From Dromiciops gliroides (lineage: Eukaryota > Chordata > Mammalia > Microbiotheria > Microbiotheriidae), in assembly GCF_019393635.1 (NCBI RefSeq), contig NC_057861.1:302519468-302583467 (forward strand): DNA of 64,000 nucleotides, read 5' to 3'. Below, piece by piece: positions 33,346 to 44,912 of the stretch. The position numbers and the translations under genes were made by a program. Numbering within the stretch: position 1 is the stretch's first letter; every line of letters begins with the position of its first letter. A model generated the notes under the pieces. The model made no database searches. It had not been told where the DNA came from and was given only the letters and a program-made list of their open reading frames with translations.

Positions 33346-33929
33346 AAAGTAGCAGAACGCTAAAAAATGTGGAAGGAAGGGGATCTTCAGCTCCCAAATA
33401 CCTGAAGCATATGGAATGGTAACAACTCAGAAGAGACAGGCTATGTGTGTATCTTCTATTATCTGTCCTTTTATTGTCAATCAGGTCCTTGTCTTTTCTT
33501 TGTTGTTCTTAACATTTTGGACCATCAGTCATTTCCAGATATTTGCATCCTTCTCATCATTGAACCCTCCTTTGTATCAAAGAAAAACAGCTAAATAAAA
33601 ACAACTGACATAGAGATCATGCCTGACAATATGTTCAATATTTTGAGCTCTGGGTCCCTCCACATCTCTGCTAAGAAAAGGGAAGTAAATTCTATTATGT
33701 TGCCAGTTCTCCAGTACCACTTTTGGTTTTTCACTTGGAGTATAACTCCTTTGCAGTGATCTTTTCTTTTACATTGTAATTATTGTTTTTTCGATTCTAC
33801 TTATTTCATCTGCATCATCATACGAACAGCTTCCCATGTTGCTCTGAATTCTTTATATTCATAATTGCTAACTGTAGGGTTTTTTTTGGGGTTTTTTTTG
33901 ATGGTCATGCAGAGAATTTACTAATTCGG

Positions 33930-34245
33930 TTCAATTTAAGAAATATTTATCAAGTACTTATTAGGTATAAGACACTTTGTTAGGCCCTGGGGACAAAAAA
34001 GTTCTTGCCCTTGAGGAGCTTACATTCTAATAATACAATCATGACAAAATGATAATACATTTGTATAATGTTTCTTGCTTTTAAATAATCTTACACATAA
34101 TTTTTTGTCTCATTCCCCGCCCCCCCCCCCAGCCCTATCAGAGAGGTAAGGAAGGGATTATCTCTACTTTGATAGACAATGAGGGAACTGAGGCAAAAAT
34201 GGTTAAGTGACTTGTCCAGAATCAACTAGTTCCTGGCAGAGAAGA
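33930..34245. mobile_element. L2-type and MIR-type relics
   Basis: 33930-34035: ATCAAGTACTTATTAGGTAT, TGCCCTTGAGGAGCTTACAT. 34060-34240: minus CORE-SINE order with AGGGAACTGAGGCA and AAGTGACTTGTCCAGAATC; includes a C-run at 34117-34130. Confidence 0.65.
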
Positions 34246-34313
34246 TTACAATGATGACTCCCAGGACTAGGTTCTTTTCATTGGCCAATGGTGATGCTCA
34301 TGACATTGAATTT

Positions 34314-34484
34314 TTGTTTTTGGTTTTGGTTTTGGTTTTTGGTTTTTTTGTAGGGCAATGAGGGTTAAGTGACTTGCCCAGGGTCACACAGCTACTAAGT
34401 GTCAAGTGTCTGAGGCCACATTTGAACTCAGGTACTCCTGAATCCAGGGCTGGTGCTCTGTCCACTGCGCCACCTAGCTGCCCC
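34314..34484 (-). mobile_element. WSINE1-type SINE
   Basis: Duplication CATTGAATTT at 34304-34313 and 34485-34494. Tail (TTTTGG)n. Confidence 0.96.
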
Positions 34485-34745
34485 CATTGAATTTGATTAA
34501 AGATATTTTCAAAAAAGAAATCTATGAAGAAAGAGCATTTCTTCACTGCTATTCCAGTGAAGACTATTTTGATGACATATGACTTGGTATATATAGTTTG
34601 CTTCTCTTTAGAAGCTCTGGATGTCAGGTTCTATAGAAATTCATAATAGAGAAAGTCTGTCATATTTTAAAAGCCACTGGTGGCTTATTGCTATTCTGAA
34701 CTGACATATAAGAGGAGAGGCAGTGGAGCATAGTAGAAAGTACTG

Positions 34746-34920
34746 TGGGGCAGCTAGGTGGAGCAGTGGATAAAGTACTGGCCCTGGATTCAGGAGGACC
34801 TGAGTTCAAATCCAGCCTCAGACACTTGACACTTAACTAGCTGTGTGACCTTGGGCAAGTCACTTAACCCCAGCTGCCTCACCCCCCAAAAAATAAAAAT
34901 AAAAAACAAATTTAAAAAAA
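34746..34920 (+). mobile_element. WSINE1-type SINE, first of a tandem pair
   Basis: Complete copy with A-rich tail running straight into the next SINE. Preceded by AGAAAGTACTG (34735-34745), whose partner lies only after the second SINE. Confidence 0.95.
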
Positions 34921-35090
34921 GGGGCAGCTAGATGGCGCAGTGGTTAAAGCACCGGCCCTGAATTCAGGAGTACCTGAGTTCAAATCCGGCCTCAGACACT
35001 TGACACTTACTAGCTGTGTGACCCTGGGCAAGTCACTTAACCCCCATTGCCTGCAAAAAACCAAAAACCAAAAACCAAAAAAAGAAAGAA
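34921..35090 (+). mobile_element. WSINE1-type SINE, second of a tandem pair
   Basis: Complete copy, same orientation, followed by AGAAAGTACTG at 35091-35101. Probably inserted in the A-tail of the first copy. Confidence 0.95.
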
Positions 35091-35498
35091 AGAAAGTACT
35101 GCACTTGGGGGGTCATACAATCAGTATGAAATCCCATCTCTTACATTTCATAGCTGTATGACTACCGAGGAATCACTTGACTTATTTGAGCATTGGTGAA
35201 ATGGGGATGACAATGCCTATGGTACTTATCTTACAGGGTCATTGTGAGGTTCAAATGAGATGGTGGATGTAAAGCACTGCATAAAGGGCAGCTATGGTTT
35301 CATATCCTCCTTTTCAGAAAGTGTTCAGAAGCTTGTATTTTCCTTTATGTGGGGACCTCAACAAATTTTGCAGGTTTCATTATTTATTTTAAAAGAAAAG
35401 GTGATTTGATTATTTGATCGGTCCATAGGTATGAATTTATGGATTACTTCATTAAATACCAATCTAAAGAAACCCCTTAGAAGGTATGGCAACTTATA

Positions 35499-35646
35499 GG
35501 GGCCGCTAGGTGGCACAGTGGATAAAGTAGCAGCCCTGGATTCAGAAGGACCTGAGTTCAAATCCATCCTCAGACACTTGAAACTTACTAGCTGGGTGAC
35601 CCTGGGCAAGTCACTTAACACTCATTGCCCTGCCCCCCCCCCAAAA
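35499..35646 (+). mobile_element. WSINE1-type SINE
   Basis: Head GGGGCCGCTAGGTGG; tail C-rich then AAAAA. Imperfect duplication GTATGGCAACTTA / GTATGACAACTTA. Confidence 0.94.
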
Positions 35647-35922
35647 AGTATGACAACTTAAATTTTTTTAAAGAGTAAGGACAAATGAAAGTTATAGAGG
35701 AGTTCTGTTTTTAGAATGTTATCAGGATTACCTCAAAGTAATAGGGGTCTTTGTGGATACACTATAAGATTTTCCACATAGTATGTACCATCTTTCCTTA
35801 TTGAGGATAAGGGAATCCCTGTTTTGTCTCCTGGACATGTTGTAATTTATTTACCTTCCCATTTTCCAACTTATTTGATTATAAGTCAATGGTTTTTAAC
35901 CTTGGGTACATGAGCTTGTTTT

Positions 35923-36560
35923 CTTTCTTTCTTTTTTAAAAAGTAGTGTTTTATTTTATTTTTTCCAATTATAAAGATAGTTTTCAACATTCATTTTTTT
36001 TTTTTTGGTGAAGCAATTGGGGTTAAGTGACTGGCCCAGGGTCACACAGCTAGTAAGTGTTAAGTGTCTGAGGCTGGATTTGAACTCAGGTATTCCTGAC
36101 TCCAGGGCCGGTGCTTTATCCACTGCACCACCTAGCCGCCCCCTCAACATTCATTTTTATAAGATTTTGAGTTCCAAATTTTTCTCCTACCCTCCCTTTC
36201 CTTCCCCCTCCTGAAGCCAGCAAGCAATCTGATATAGGTTACACATTACAATCATGTTAAACATACTTCCACATTAGAAGAATCAGAATAAAAGGGAAAA
36301 AACACAAGAAAGAAGAAACAACAACAACAAAACCTAACATCAAAAGTGAAAATAGTATGCTTCAATCTGCATTCAGACTCCTTAGTTCTTTTTCTGCATG
36401 TGAAGAGTATTTTCCATCAAGAGTCTTTTGGCATTGTCTTGGATCATCGTATTGCTTAGAAGAGCTAAGTCTATCACAGTTAATCATCACACTATGTTGC
36501 TGATACTATGTACAATGTTCTCTTAGTTCTGCTCGTTTTACTCAATATCATTCGTGTAAG
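35923..36560 (-). mobile_element. 5'-truncated L1, 3' end, with SINE inside
   Basis: Marsupial L1 3'UTR on the minus strand: TTTTTTCCAATTATAAAGAT, AGATTTTGAGTTCCAAATTT, GCTTCAATCTGCATTCAGAC, TCTTGGATCATCGTATTGC. Flanks ATGAGCTTGTTTT / ATGAACTTGTTTT look like a target duplication. Confidence 0.88.
35999..36143 (-). mobile_element. WSINE1-type SINE inside L1
   Basis: Duplication TCAACATTCATTTTT at 35984-35998 and 36144-36158, made from L1 sequence. The SINE is younger than the L1. Confidence 0.96.
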
Positions 36561-36824
36561 TCTATGAACTTGTTTTCATAAAACATTTGATAACTATTCC
36601 AATAGAACTGGTTTCTTTTGTAATCCAATATATTTTATTTTATGTATTTAATCACATTATTCTGAGAAGGGGTCTATAGTCTTTACCAGACTACCAAAGG
36701 GGTCCTTGATACAAAAAAAAATGACTAATAATTCCTGCCTTAGAGGTAGATGTTCAAATTAAATTTTAACTGAAGGTGTTCAAAATGAAGTACTTTTTAA
36801 AAAGCATGTAGTCAACTAAATGGT

Positions 36825-37055
36825 ACATTTGAAAAAGTGTTGGACTTGGGGTTTGGAAGACTTGTCTCAGGCACTAGCTGTGTGACTGTGGACAAGTCAC
36901 AACTTCTGTCTTGTTGTTTTCATCTGTAAAATGGGAATAATTATAGCACTTACTTTTCAGGGTTGTCATGAGGATCAAATGACATAACATATGCAAAGTG
37001 TTTTGCAAATTTTAAAGTGCTATATAAAAGCCTAGGCTTGGGTTTGTGGAGAATG
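36825..37055 (+). mobile_element. MAR1-type CORE-SINE
   Basis: TTGGACTTGGGGTTTGGAAG, GTGTGACTGTGGACAAGTCAC, CATCTGTAAAATGGGAATAA, GAGGATCAAATGACATAACA. Confidence 0.8.
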
Positions 37056-37756
37056 TCTTTATAATGATCCTACAGAGCAGTAACATACATAGGATGCAAT
37101 CCAAAGTATTTTGTGAAGGGTCTCAGCAGAGTCTAGAGACCCCTGGAAATGAAAAAAACACCCTTGTACTACATTAGACTAAGAGACAAAATTTAATGAT
37201 ACTAAACACTTCAATTCCTACCTAAGTTATGCTTAAGGTGGGTTGAAGTAACTTGGGCAGCACCATTGTGAGAGAGAGCCTTCCTATCTACTCAAAAGTA
37301 TTTTGGGGAAGAGTTTTGAATGCAAGTGAGAGAATTTTGTACAAGTCCTTTTCATATCTCAGTTTCCTCATCTGTAAAATGAGGAAGTTAGGTTACACAA
37401 CTACTCAAGTCCCTTCCAGTGTTAACAGCCTGTGAATCTTTCGAAGTCATTTTGAACTTATTGGAGGTGAAAGTACCATATGATAACATTTTACTTCTCG
37501 TTATAGGGAATGGGTTAAAGGCTAGTGAGTGTTTTAGAGCAATGTCTCCTAGCCACAGATCCATGACAAATGTTCACCAGTCCACAAAACTTTTACTACC
37601 TAGAGTCCTTGTTTTTTTAAGCCTATAAACTGGCTTTTCTTTCTTTCCTTCCTTTTCTCCAAATCCTTAATCCTTTCCTCCCAGTTCTTGTTCTGCCTCC
37701 ATAAACAAGCAAGAACTACTGGGTGGGTAGTCACACAATAGAGTTATAGTAGGTTT

Positions 37757-37995
37757 TTGTTGTTGTTCAGTCATTTCAGTCATGTGTCACTCTTCATGAC
37801 CCCATTTTGTGTTTTCTTGGCAAAGGTACTGGAGCAGTTTGTCATTTCCTTCTCTGGCTCATTTTACAGATGAGGAAACTGAGGGAAACAGGGTTAAATG
37901 ACTTGCCCAGGGTCGCACAGCTAGTAAGTATCTGAGGCCAGATTTGCACTCAGGAAGATGTCTTCCCAACTCTATAGTCCAGTATACCAACTAGC
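37757..37995 (-). mobile_element. Long MAR-type tRNA-SINE
   Basis: Starts TTGTTGTTCAGTCATTTCAG, then GTTTTCTTGGCAAAGGTACT, TTTACAGATGAGGAAACTG, CCCAGGGTCGCACAGCTAG. Confidence 0.88.
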
Positions 37996-38121
37996 TCTTC
38001 CTATAGTATGGTTAGGTAATAATAATAACTTCTCACATTTGTATACTACTTTAAGGTTGTACTTTCCTTACGATCATGAGAGATGGGTAGTTGGGGACAT
38101 TAATATCCCTGCTTCAAGAAT

Positions 38122-38850
38122 TGTGGGGGCCAATTTTTAATTGGGGAGTGTTAGCTAAGCGACTCACCGCAATATTGGGGCAAGGAAGGAGACCAGCAGC
38201 CTCCCTCAAAACAGAACAGGATTTATTTTAACAAGAACGAACTTAAAAAAAAAAAACCACCCACAAACAGGATCAGTAGGATCAAGGGAAAGGAAATAAA
38301 ATGGGGAAAGGGAAATTATACAACCTGAGAAAATACCACCGCCCAGGAATCAGCTGAGAGTACCCACCTTCTGTGGCCTTCCAGCGTCCAGCTAGAATGC
38401 CCAGTTCTCCTTCCCCAATCCCAGAAAAACCCCACACAGCCCCAGCCAATGGGATGGCTGCTCTGACAGTCACATGACTGCCCTCACTAGGCTTCCAATC
38501 ATTATAATTTTGCCAGGCCCATGTAGGAGTGGGAGAGTGGTGATGATGTGAGAGGCCAGCGCCATGGCAACGCTACAACCAGTGGGTGGAGCACCATGCG
38601 GTTTGTGGAGCCCCAGGCCAGTGCGTGCAGAGGCATAAAAACTTCAAATAACAATTAATTCTTGGGGCAGCTAGGTGGCTCAGTGGATAGAGCACTGGCC
38701 CTGGATTCAGGAGTACCTGAGTTCAAATCCAGCCTCAGACACTTAACACTTACTAGCTGTGTGACCCTGGGCAAGTCACTTAACCCCAATTGCCTCACTA
38801 AAAAAACAAAAAAACAAACAAACAAAAAAAATAACAATTAATTCTTTACA
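38122..38850 (-). mobile_element. Solo retroviral LTR with SINE inside (fossil)
   Basis: TGTGGGGG...TTTACA ends, with GAAT at 38118-38121 and 38851-38854. About 546 bp once the SINE and its duplication are removed. The + strand carries GATTTATTTT, the complement of an AATAAATC signal, so it is in minus orientation. Contains an RFX/YY1-like GCGCCATGGCAACG near 38560. It interrupts an old MIR-type element. Four-base duplication fits an ERV1-type element. Confidence 0.8.
38664..38829 (+). mobile_element. WSINE1-type SINE inside LTR
   Basis: Exact 17-base duplication AATAACAATTAATTCTT at 38647-38663 and 38830-38846; tail (AAACA)n. Confidence 0.97.
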
Positions 38851-39059
38851 GAATGAAGAAACTAGAAGTCAAGAGAATGTAAATGCCTTCCTCTAATTAG
38901 TAACTGTGAAGGCCATGATTATAACAACAATCTTCTCTCTCCAAATCTCTTGCTTTCCTCACTGAACAAAGCATACCTCTTGTAAGCATAGCTGTTTGTC
39001 TTGTAAAGTCGCTGTCCTAGAATGAACATGTAACCCATCCAGATAGTTGTATTTTGTGT

Positions 39060-39265
39060 TGTAGATTCCTCTCCTATTTTATTTTCCACTTTCCCTTTGA
39101 GCAGCAGTTCTAATGGGACTGTATGTACAATTTATATTTCTGACTAATATTTAAGTTCCTCCAGAGCAAAGTCTATTCTGTGCCTTCTAATTATTCTTTA
39201 TCACTATAGTACCTCCACAATATTTAGCACACAGATCAATAAATATTTGTTGAACAAATGAGTAA
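39060..39265 (+). mobile_element. L2/MIR-type tail
   Basis: TTAAGTTCCTCCAGAGCAAA, TACCTCCACAATATTTAGCAC, CAATAAATATTTGTTGAAC. Confidence 0.6.
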
Positions 39266-39385
39266 TTCAGATTAAACAAATATATAATTCTCAAATTAGC
39301 AAACAAGATTGGAATCTGACATGGTTTTATAATATATACATACACACATGCATGTCAACGAAGACATTAGTGGCTTAGTACATAG

Positions 39386-39740
39386 CAAGGTTTCTTAACC
39401 TGGGGTACATGAATTTAGGGATTTTTGTGTGTGCAGTTTTTTTGTTGGTTTGTTTTTGTGGGGCATTGAGGGTTAAGTGATTTGCCCAGGGTCACACAGC
39501 TAGTAAGTGTCGAGTGTCAGAGGCCAAATTTGAACTCGGGTCTTCCTGAATCCAGGGCGAGTGCTTTATCCACTGATCCACCTAGCTTCCCCCTTTGTTT
39601 TTTTTAAATATGTTGATAACTGCATTTTGATATAGTTGGTTTACTCTGTGTACTTTTATTTTATGCATTTAAAATGTTATTCTGAGAAGAGGTATATAAG
39701 CTTCACCAGGTTGTCTAAGGAGTATATGAGAGGCTTTCCT
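39386..39740. mobile_element. Ancient mammalian repeat, second copy
   Basis: GGTTTCTTAACCTGGGGTACATGAA, then after a SINE GCATTTTGATATAGTTGG, ATTCTGAGAAGAGGTATATA and GGTTGTCTAAGGAG; same family and strand as 35886-36725. Confidence 0.6.
39437..39592 (-). mobile_element. WSINE1-type SINE
   Basis: Minus copy ending CACCTAGCTTCCCC; somewhat diverged (GGGGCATTGAGGG). Confidence 0.92.
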
Positions 39741-40019
39741 AGAACTTGATTTTTTTGTTTCCCTGCTTTTGTAACCTAAGTCAAAGGCTTTATATGGGAT
39801 TTTTTCTTTTCCTTTTTTTTCTATGTTAAAGTAAATTTGCTCTAATTATTATTTCCTAAGCTAAACTGGTACTTTCAATCTGCTTCTCATGGGATTTGGG
39901 AGCCCAGTTTTCTTTTCTCTTTCAATCAAATGACCCATTTTAAATGTTTAAATGATCCCACTATATAATGATCAAGCATGCCAATAAGGCAACCTCTTAT
40001 TCCTCAGAAACTGCCTTTT

Positions 40020-40256
40020 GTTGTTCATTTGTTTCTGTCATGGCTGACTTTTCATGACCCTGTTTTTGAGTTTATTTGGCAATGCTACTGGAGTGCTTTG
40101 TCATTTCCTTCTCTGGCTCATTTTACAAATGAGGAAACTGAGGTCAATAGGGTTAAGTGACTTGACCGGAATCATACAGTAAGTGTCTGAGGCTGGATTT
40201 GAATTCAGGTATTCCTGGCTCTAGGCCCAGTACTCTATCCACTGTGCCACCTTACC
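40020..40256 (-). mobile_element. Long MAR-type tRNA-SINE
   Basis: TTGTTGTTCATTTGTTTCTG, GGCAATGCTACTGGAGTG, TTTACAAATGAGGAAACTGAGG, ATCCACTGTGCCACCTTACC. Confidence 0.87.
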
Positions 40257-40259
40257 TGT

Positions 40260-41200
40260 TATCATTTTGGGCAAAGAGGTCTTTTGGCATCCCCTTTGTT
40301 TTATTCTGTAGATGGTGGCTTACTATACTAGGCTCCAAGCTGTCATCCTTGTACTAATGTTAGGCATAGGATGACGCTTGACTATGATGTATTTGGCGCA
40401 TCAGAGTTAGTGATGGGTCCACAGTATCCATCTTTTCCTAGTCCAGAGACAGGAAAGCTTTAAAAAAAAAAAACCAGGAGAGATTAAGTGTACCACCATG
40501 AAACAGCTGCTCTTTTTCTCACTGGTTCACAGCTAGACCTGTTTAACTTGAATCACTAATGTGTTGCAGGTGCTGAATTCTGGCAGGAGAAACAGATTTC
40601 AGTCAATTTGATTGAAAAGAATGATAACCTTCCCTAAAGAGAGTGTGCCTGAATTCATAGCCCAGCCGTTATTAAACTAATGCTCACAGTCACCCAGTAA
40701 TTGTGCTAATGCTGACTTTGAAGGGGGGATCACAGTTTAAAGGGAAGGGTGGCAGCCCCCCACTCTCCTTTTCAATTGAACCCAGTTGTTTGGAGTTAGC
40801 AGTTGGGGCCTGTTGGTGAGAGGCAAGGTAAGGTATCACTTTACACACATTCTGCAAGAAAAAATAGGAAGTTATTGCAAATAAGTCCTCAAGGAGCAGC
40901 TCCACAAAGGGCAGCCTCTTACCAATTGGCCCTTTGGGATGGTATCCAATTGCCAGTTCTTTGGGTCTCTAAAGTATGCAGCTTTTTAACAATTACCACC
41001 AATGAAACCTAGGTGCAGGGGAGGGAACTACCTACCAGGAACAGCTGAAGTGATTTTAAAAATCTGGAGGTATTTTCTTCTTTAGGGAATGTTTATATTT
41101 TTGGTCTGTAGCTACCACTTCAGTGATATTCAGCAATACCTTTTCAAACTTTGTCATCATTCCTTCTTGGGAGGAACCCAGTGGTTGTGTATGAAGAGTC
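40260..41200. other. No recognised feature
   Basis: Unique-looking intronic sequence with a short A-run at 40461. Small frames around 40690-41012 show no family motif. Confidence 0.4.
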
Positions 41201-41206
41201 TGCCTG

Positions 41207-41383
41207 GGGGCAGCTAGGTGGCACAGTGGATAAAGCACCAGTCCTGGACTCAGGAGGACCCGAGTTCAAATTTGACTTCAGACACTTGACACTTAGTAGC
41301 TGTGTGACCCTGGGCAAGTCACTTAACCCTCATTGCCCTGCCAAAAAAACAAAAACAAAAACACAAAACCAAACCCCCCAAAA
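41207..41383 (+). mobile_element. WSINE1-type SINE
   Basis: Tail (AAAAAC)n. Flanks AGAGTCTGCCTG / AGAGACTGCCTG form an imperfect duplication. Confidence 0.95.
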
Positions 41384-41399
41384 AGAGACTGCCTGCAAT

Positions 41400-42100
41400 A
41401 ATGGGCATGCATAACAATTCAGAAAATAGGCAGAGATCTTTGTTTCATTTTTATTTTGTTTTTGTTTCAAGAAAAAAACTAAACAGCTGTAACATCTGCA
41501 GTTCTACTTCTGCCAAAATCTAGGCCCTCACTTTTCCATGAAGCCATTTAGGAACTTTAAAGCACCAGAAAAAGTTTCAGTTGATTTATACACAAGTTCT
41601 TTGGTCAAGGATAATGCCTTTAAAGCCAACTTCCAATATTTCTTGGTATTGTCTCTACAACACATGTGCCACACATTGATGGTTAAGCTACTAGGCTTCT
41701 CTTCTCTGAATAGCTCTAAAGTCTTATAGTTGTTCTCTATGAGATTCCATAGTCCTAGTTCTGGGCTGAGTAACTAACTACTCGGCTGCCAATAACTAGA
41801 ATAGAAGATAGGAAAAGTCTAAAGAAGGGGACTAGATGGTATTCATAAATTATATTCTATAGCACATTGCATCTTTGCAGTTAGAAAATTGACATGATCT
41901 GATGTATTTATTTTTGGTAAATCAAAATACTATCTTAAAGTCTCTTCTCCATCATGATATCTCCCATGTATAAGTTAAAAATCAAATGAGATTCTTTGAA
42001 AGATGTAATAACAGCTCAAACTTGGCCCTTTGATTATTAGTATAAACAGAAACCAAAAAAAGAGAAGCATGTTCACCAAAGGAGTTGTTTACTATCAGAA
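41400..42100. other. No recognised feature
   Basis: AT-rich intronic sequence; nothing supported. Confidence 0.4.
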
Positions 42101-42102
42101 AC

Positions 42103-42350
42103 TTAGGCAGCTATGTGGTGCAGGAGATAGAATGCTGGACCTGGAATAAGGAAAACCTGAGTTCAAGTCTGACATTTACTAACCATGTGACCTTAATTTC
42201 TATCTGCCTCATATTCCTCAGCTATAAAATTAGTATTATAATAACATCTAATTTCCAGTGTTATTGTGTGGATCAAAGGGATAATATTTCCAAAGTGCAG
42301 AGGACAACACCAGGCACATAGTGGGTACTTAATAAATGCTTGTTCCCTTC
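42103..42350 (+). mobile_element. MAR1-type CORE-SINE
   Basis: GGCAGCTATGTGGTGCAGGAG, GAGTTCAAGTCTGACATTTAC, GTGTGGATCAAAGGGATAAT, TAGTGGGTACTTAATAAATG. Confidence 0.85.
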
Positions 42351-42901
42351 TTCCATGATTATACCCAAAGCATCAGCACTGAATTGAAATAGGGAAATAG
42401 AAGAGGAATTCCCTATAGTTGGAATGAAATAGAATGGAAAACCTTCCAGATGTTCCCATTTATAGGTGATATATAGGCTGCATCAAGCCCCTGAGCATTG
42501 CAGCATCTTCTAAAAGAGATATTTAATAATTGAAAAGAGGTTAGCCCACCTCTTTACACAGCAAAACTCAAGTGGATGAAGAACACCTACTGTCCATATG
42601 CAGTTGGATGGAAAGTCTATTGAGATGGTCCACCCATACATATAATATGGATAGACCTTGCAGATGCATAAAGAACTTATTGAGGGCAACTGTGTTCTCT
42701 CTTCCCATCTCCTCAATTATATTGGCTTTTAGTTCCATTTGCCATTTTTCAGGGTAGAGAAATAGAAACAAAAATTGATCGTTTTTTCATTCTTTTTCTT
42801 TTTTTTTTTATCTGATGCATCTGAAGCAGGTATTCTATGACCTGTTTTTAAAAATCATTTTTCTTGCTTAAAAATATCTAACAAAGTCTCTTGTTCTTGT
42901 T

Positions 42902-43036
42902 CTTTTTTTCTTTTTTGGTGGGGCAATGAGAATGAAGTGACTTGCCCAGGGTCACACAGCTAGTAAGTGTCAAGTGTCTGAGACCGGATTTTCAGCTCCT
43001 CCTGAATCCAGGGACAGTGCTTTATCCACTGTGCCA
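42902..43036 (-). mobile_element. WSINE1-type SINE, lacking the head end
   Basis: Stops at CCACTGTGCCA, without CCTAGCTGCCCC. Flanks TTCTTGTT on both sides suggest it was inserted in this short form. Confidence 0.88.
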
Positions 43037-43149
43037 GTTCTTGTTGCTCTAGTTGTTGTACTTAACATTAATTGTGAGCTTTAAGTCATTTTGGGATTGA
43101 TTAAATTATTTTTGCATGATCATGCCTTTTCTTTGAATTTATTTTTGGT

Positions 43150-43715
43150 TACTTCCATTGTTTATATCCTCTGCATTCCTTTTTTATTTTAATTTTTTTA
43201 TTTATATATTTTGTTCTTACATCATCTGCACTTTCCAACATGTCCCTCTTCATTCACCTTCTCATGGAGCCATCCCCTATACCAAAGAACACAAAGAAAG
43301 AGGAAAAGAAGCAATTCTGCAATGCATAGATCAAGGCTGACTGACAATGTATGCAATGTTTCATACTGATACTCACTGCACCTCCACAGAGAGAAGAAAG
43401 GTGAAATCTCATATAGCTTTTTTTTGCAGCCAAATTCTGATTTCACAGTAGTCAGTTCCTTTTGTTGTTCTTTCCATTTCCATTGTAGTGGTGGTTGTTG
43501 CCATTGTGTTTATTGGTTTCCTGTTTCTGCTTACTTCAGTTGGTATTTGTTCATGTCTTTCCAGGCTTCTCTTTATTCATCATACATGTCATTTCTTGTA
43601 GTATAGCAGTATTCCATTCTATTCATGTACCATAGTGTGTTTGGCAATATCCCAGTCAATGGGCATCTACTTTATTTTTGGTTCTTTGCTGCACAAGAAA
43701 GGGCTTTTATGAACT
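43150..43715 (-). mobile_element. Older L1 3' relic
   Basis: TTTTATTTATATATTTTG start, GCATAGATCAAGGCTGACTG, TTCATGTCTTTCCAGGC, GTATTCCATTCTATTCATG, CCAGTCAATGGGCATCTAC, TTTGCTGCACAAGAAAGGG: L1 3' order, more diverged than the 61735 copy. Confidence 0.65.
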
Positions 43716-44438
43716 AAGGTGGTGGCTTTATGAGTGGAGAGCTATTTGAGAGATGCTGTGGAATAGAAGAGATTTGACAACTGATTGGACAGGTAGCAGT
43801 AAGAGCAGGGATGCTGACTCTGGGGTTGTGAATCTAGGTGTCTGGTAGAGATTGTAGTGCCATCAACAGTATCAGAGGAAATTTTAAAGAGGGGTGATTT
43901 TTGGGAGAAAGATAGAGAAAGAATTTATCAGTTTTTCTACTTTTAGTAGAGCAGCTGTACTCTAGTAGAACAAGGAAGTTGAAGGGCCTCCAGCACCATT
44001 AAATCATTCTCATGTTAACTTTGTTATCTGCTATTGAAACCCACCATCTCTTACCTCTCTTATCTCTTCATCCCTTCTAGCTTATATTCTTCTCACAATT
44101 TCCCTTCTGTTTTTACTTCCCACTGACTCTCACTCAAATGCTTTGCCTCACCTTTTCTCCTCTTGGGATGATGGATTTTCTCACAGAATAATACATTTCT
44201 ATGTATTACTACTTCACTGATCTCTTTATCTAATCTTAGTCTAATCTTTTCTTTTGGAATGAGGTCAACAAAGAACCTTGACTTACTGAGGATATTGAAA
44301 CCATATATCACAAGTTCTTTCTTCTTCCCAATTCTAATGTTATTTCAACAGCATTCAGTAAACATTTGTCAGCCACTGTATGCATTGCTCCGATGTTATA
44401 TTTGTGTAGTGTTTTGCAATTTTCAAAGTGCTTTCCAT
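43715..44438. other. No clear feature; L2/MIR pieces near the end
   Basis: Mostly unique-looking. 44340-44440 ends in a CORE-SINE-like GTGTAGTGTTTTGCAATTTT...AAAGTGCTTTCCA. Confidence 0.4.
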
Positions 44439-44880
44439 TGTCAGCCGGACTTTTTTCAGTCTCTAACCTGGCCAGAGCTGCACAAAATAGACCAGAGACA
44501 GGTGTCAGGAATTAGAGAGAAAGTTTATTTTCTAAGTGAGGAAAAAGGCTTGCAAGCAAGGTGGAGCTATAGACACATGTGCCAGGGCCCCGGACGCTAG
44601 TGGGGGGAGGAGGGGACCCGAGGTAGTATGGAAAGATCTCAACACTTATACTACTGACTACTCAGTAAATTGTAGCCCTAACAATGAAGGGGCAGCAAGC
44701 ATGTGACAAATTTGATTCACCACAGGACGTTCTGACTTTGTCCAGTGTTTGTCTTTGACCAGAGAACACCTGATGTATTGTGTGACTAGTCCAGAGGGTA
44801 ATATCATCCAGAGGGTAATCCCAAAGAATTGTTGTCCTGATAAGCTCAAGGCACAGCTTGTTTGCTGGGCCTTAGCTCTG
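44439..44880 (-). mobile_element. Retroviral LTR, far end unclear (fossil)
   Basis: Read on the minus strand it has AAAATAAACTTTCTCTC, then CTGACACCTGTCTCTGG and ends GTCCGGCTGACA, a typical gammaretrovirus-like R/U5 layout. The other end was not found with a matching flank, so it may be cut short. Different family from the other LTRs here. Confidence 0.6.
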
Positions 44881-44912
44881 GAAACAGGAAATCTAAATTA
44901 TACTTTGTAAAA

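Larger units (their letters stand above)
34715..35300 (+). mobile_element. MAR1/MIR-type SINE split by two SINEs
   Basis: Head AGAGGCAGTGGAGCATAGTAG before the insert; after it GTATGAAATCCCATCTC, TGAAATGGGGATGACAATGC, GAGGTTCAAATGAGATGG and AAGCACTGCATAAA. Confidence 0.75.
35886..36725. mobile_element. Ancient mammalian repeat split by an L1
   Basis: GGTTTTTAACCTTGGGTACATGA at 35889 and, after the L1, GAACTGGTTTCTTTTGTAATCC, ACATTATTCTGAGAAGGGGTC and CCAAAGGGGTCCTTGATAC. The same order recurs at 39386-39740. I know this sequence as an old interspersed repeat but cannot name the family with confidence. Confidence 0.6.
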
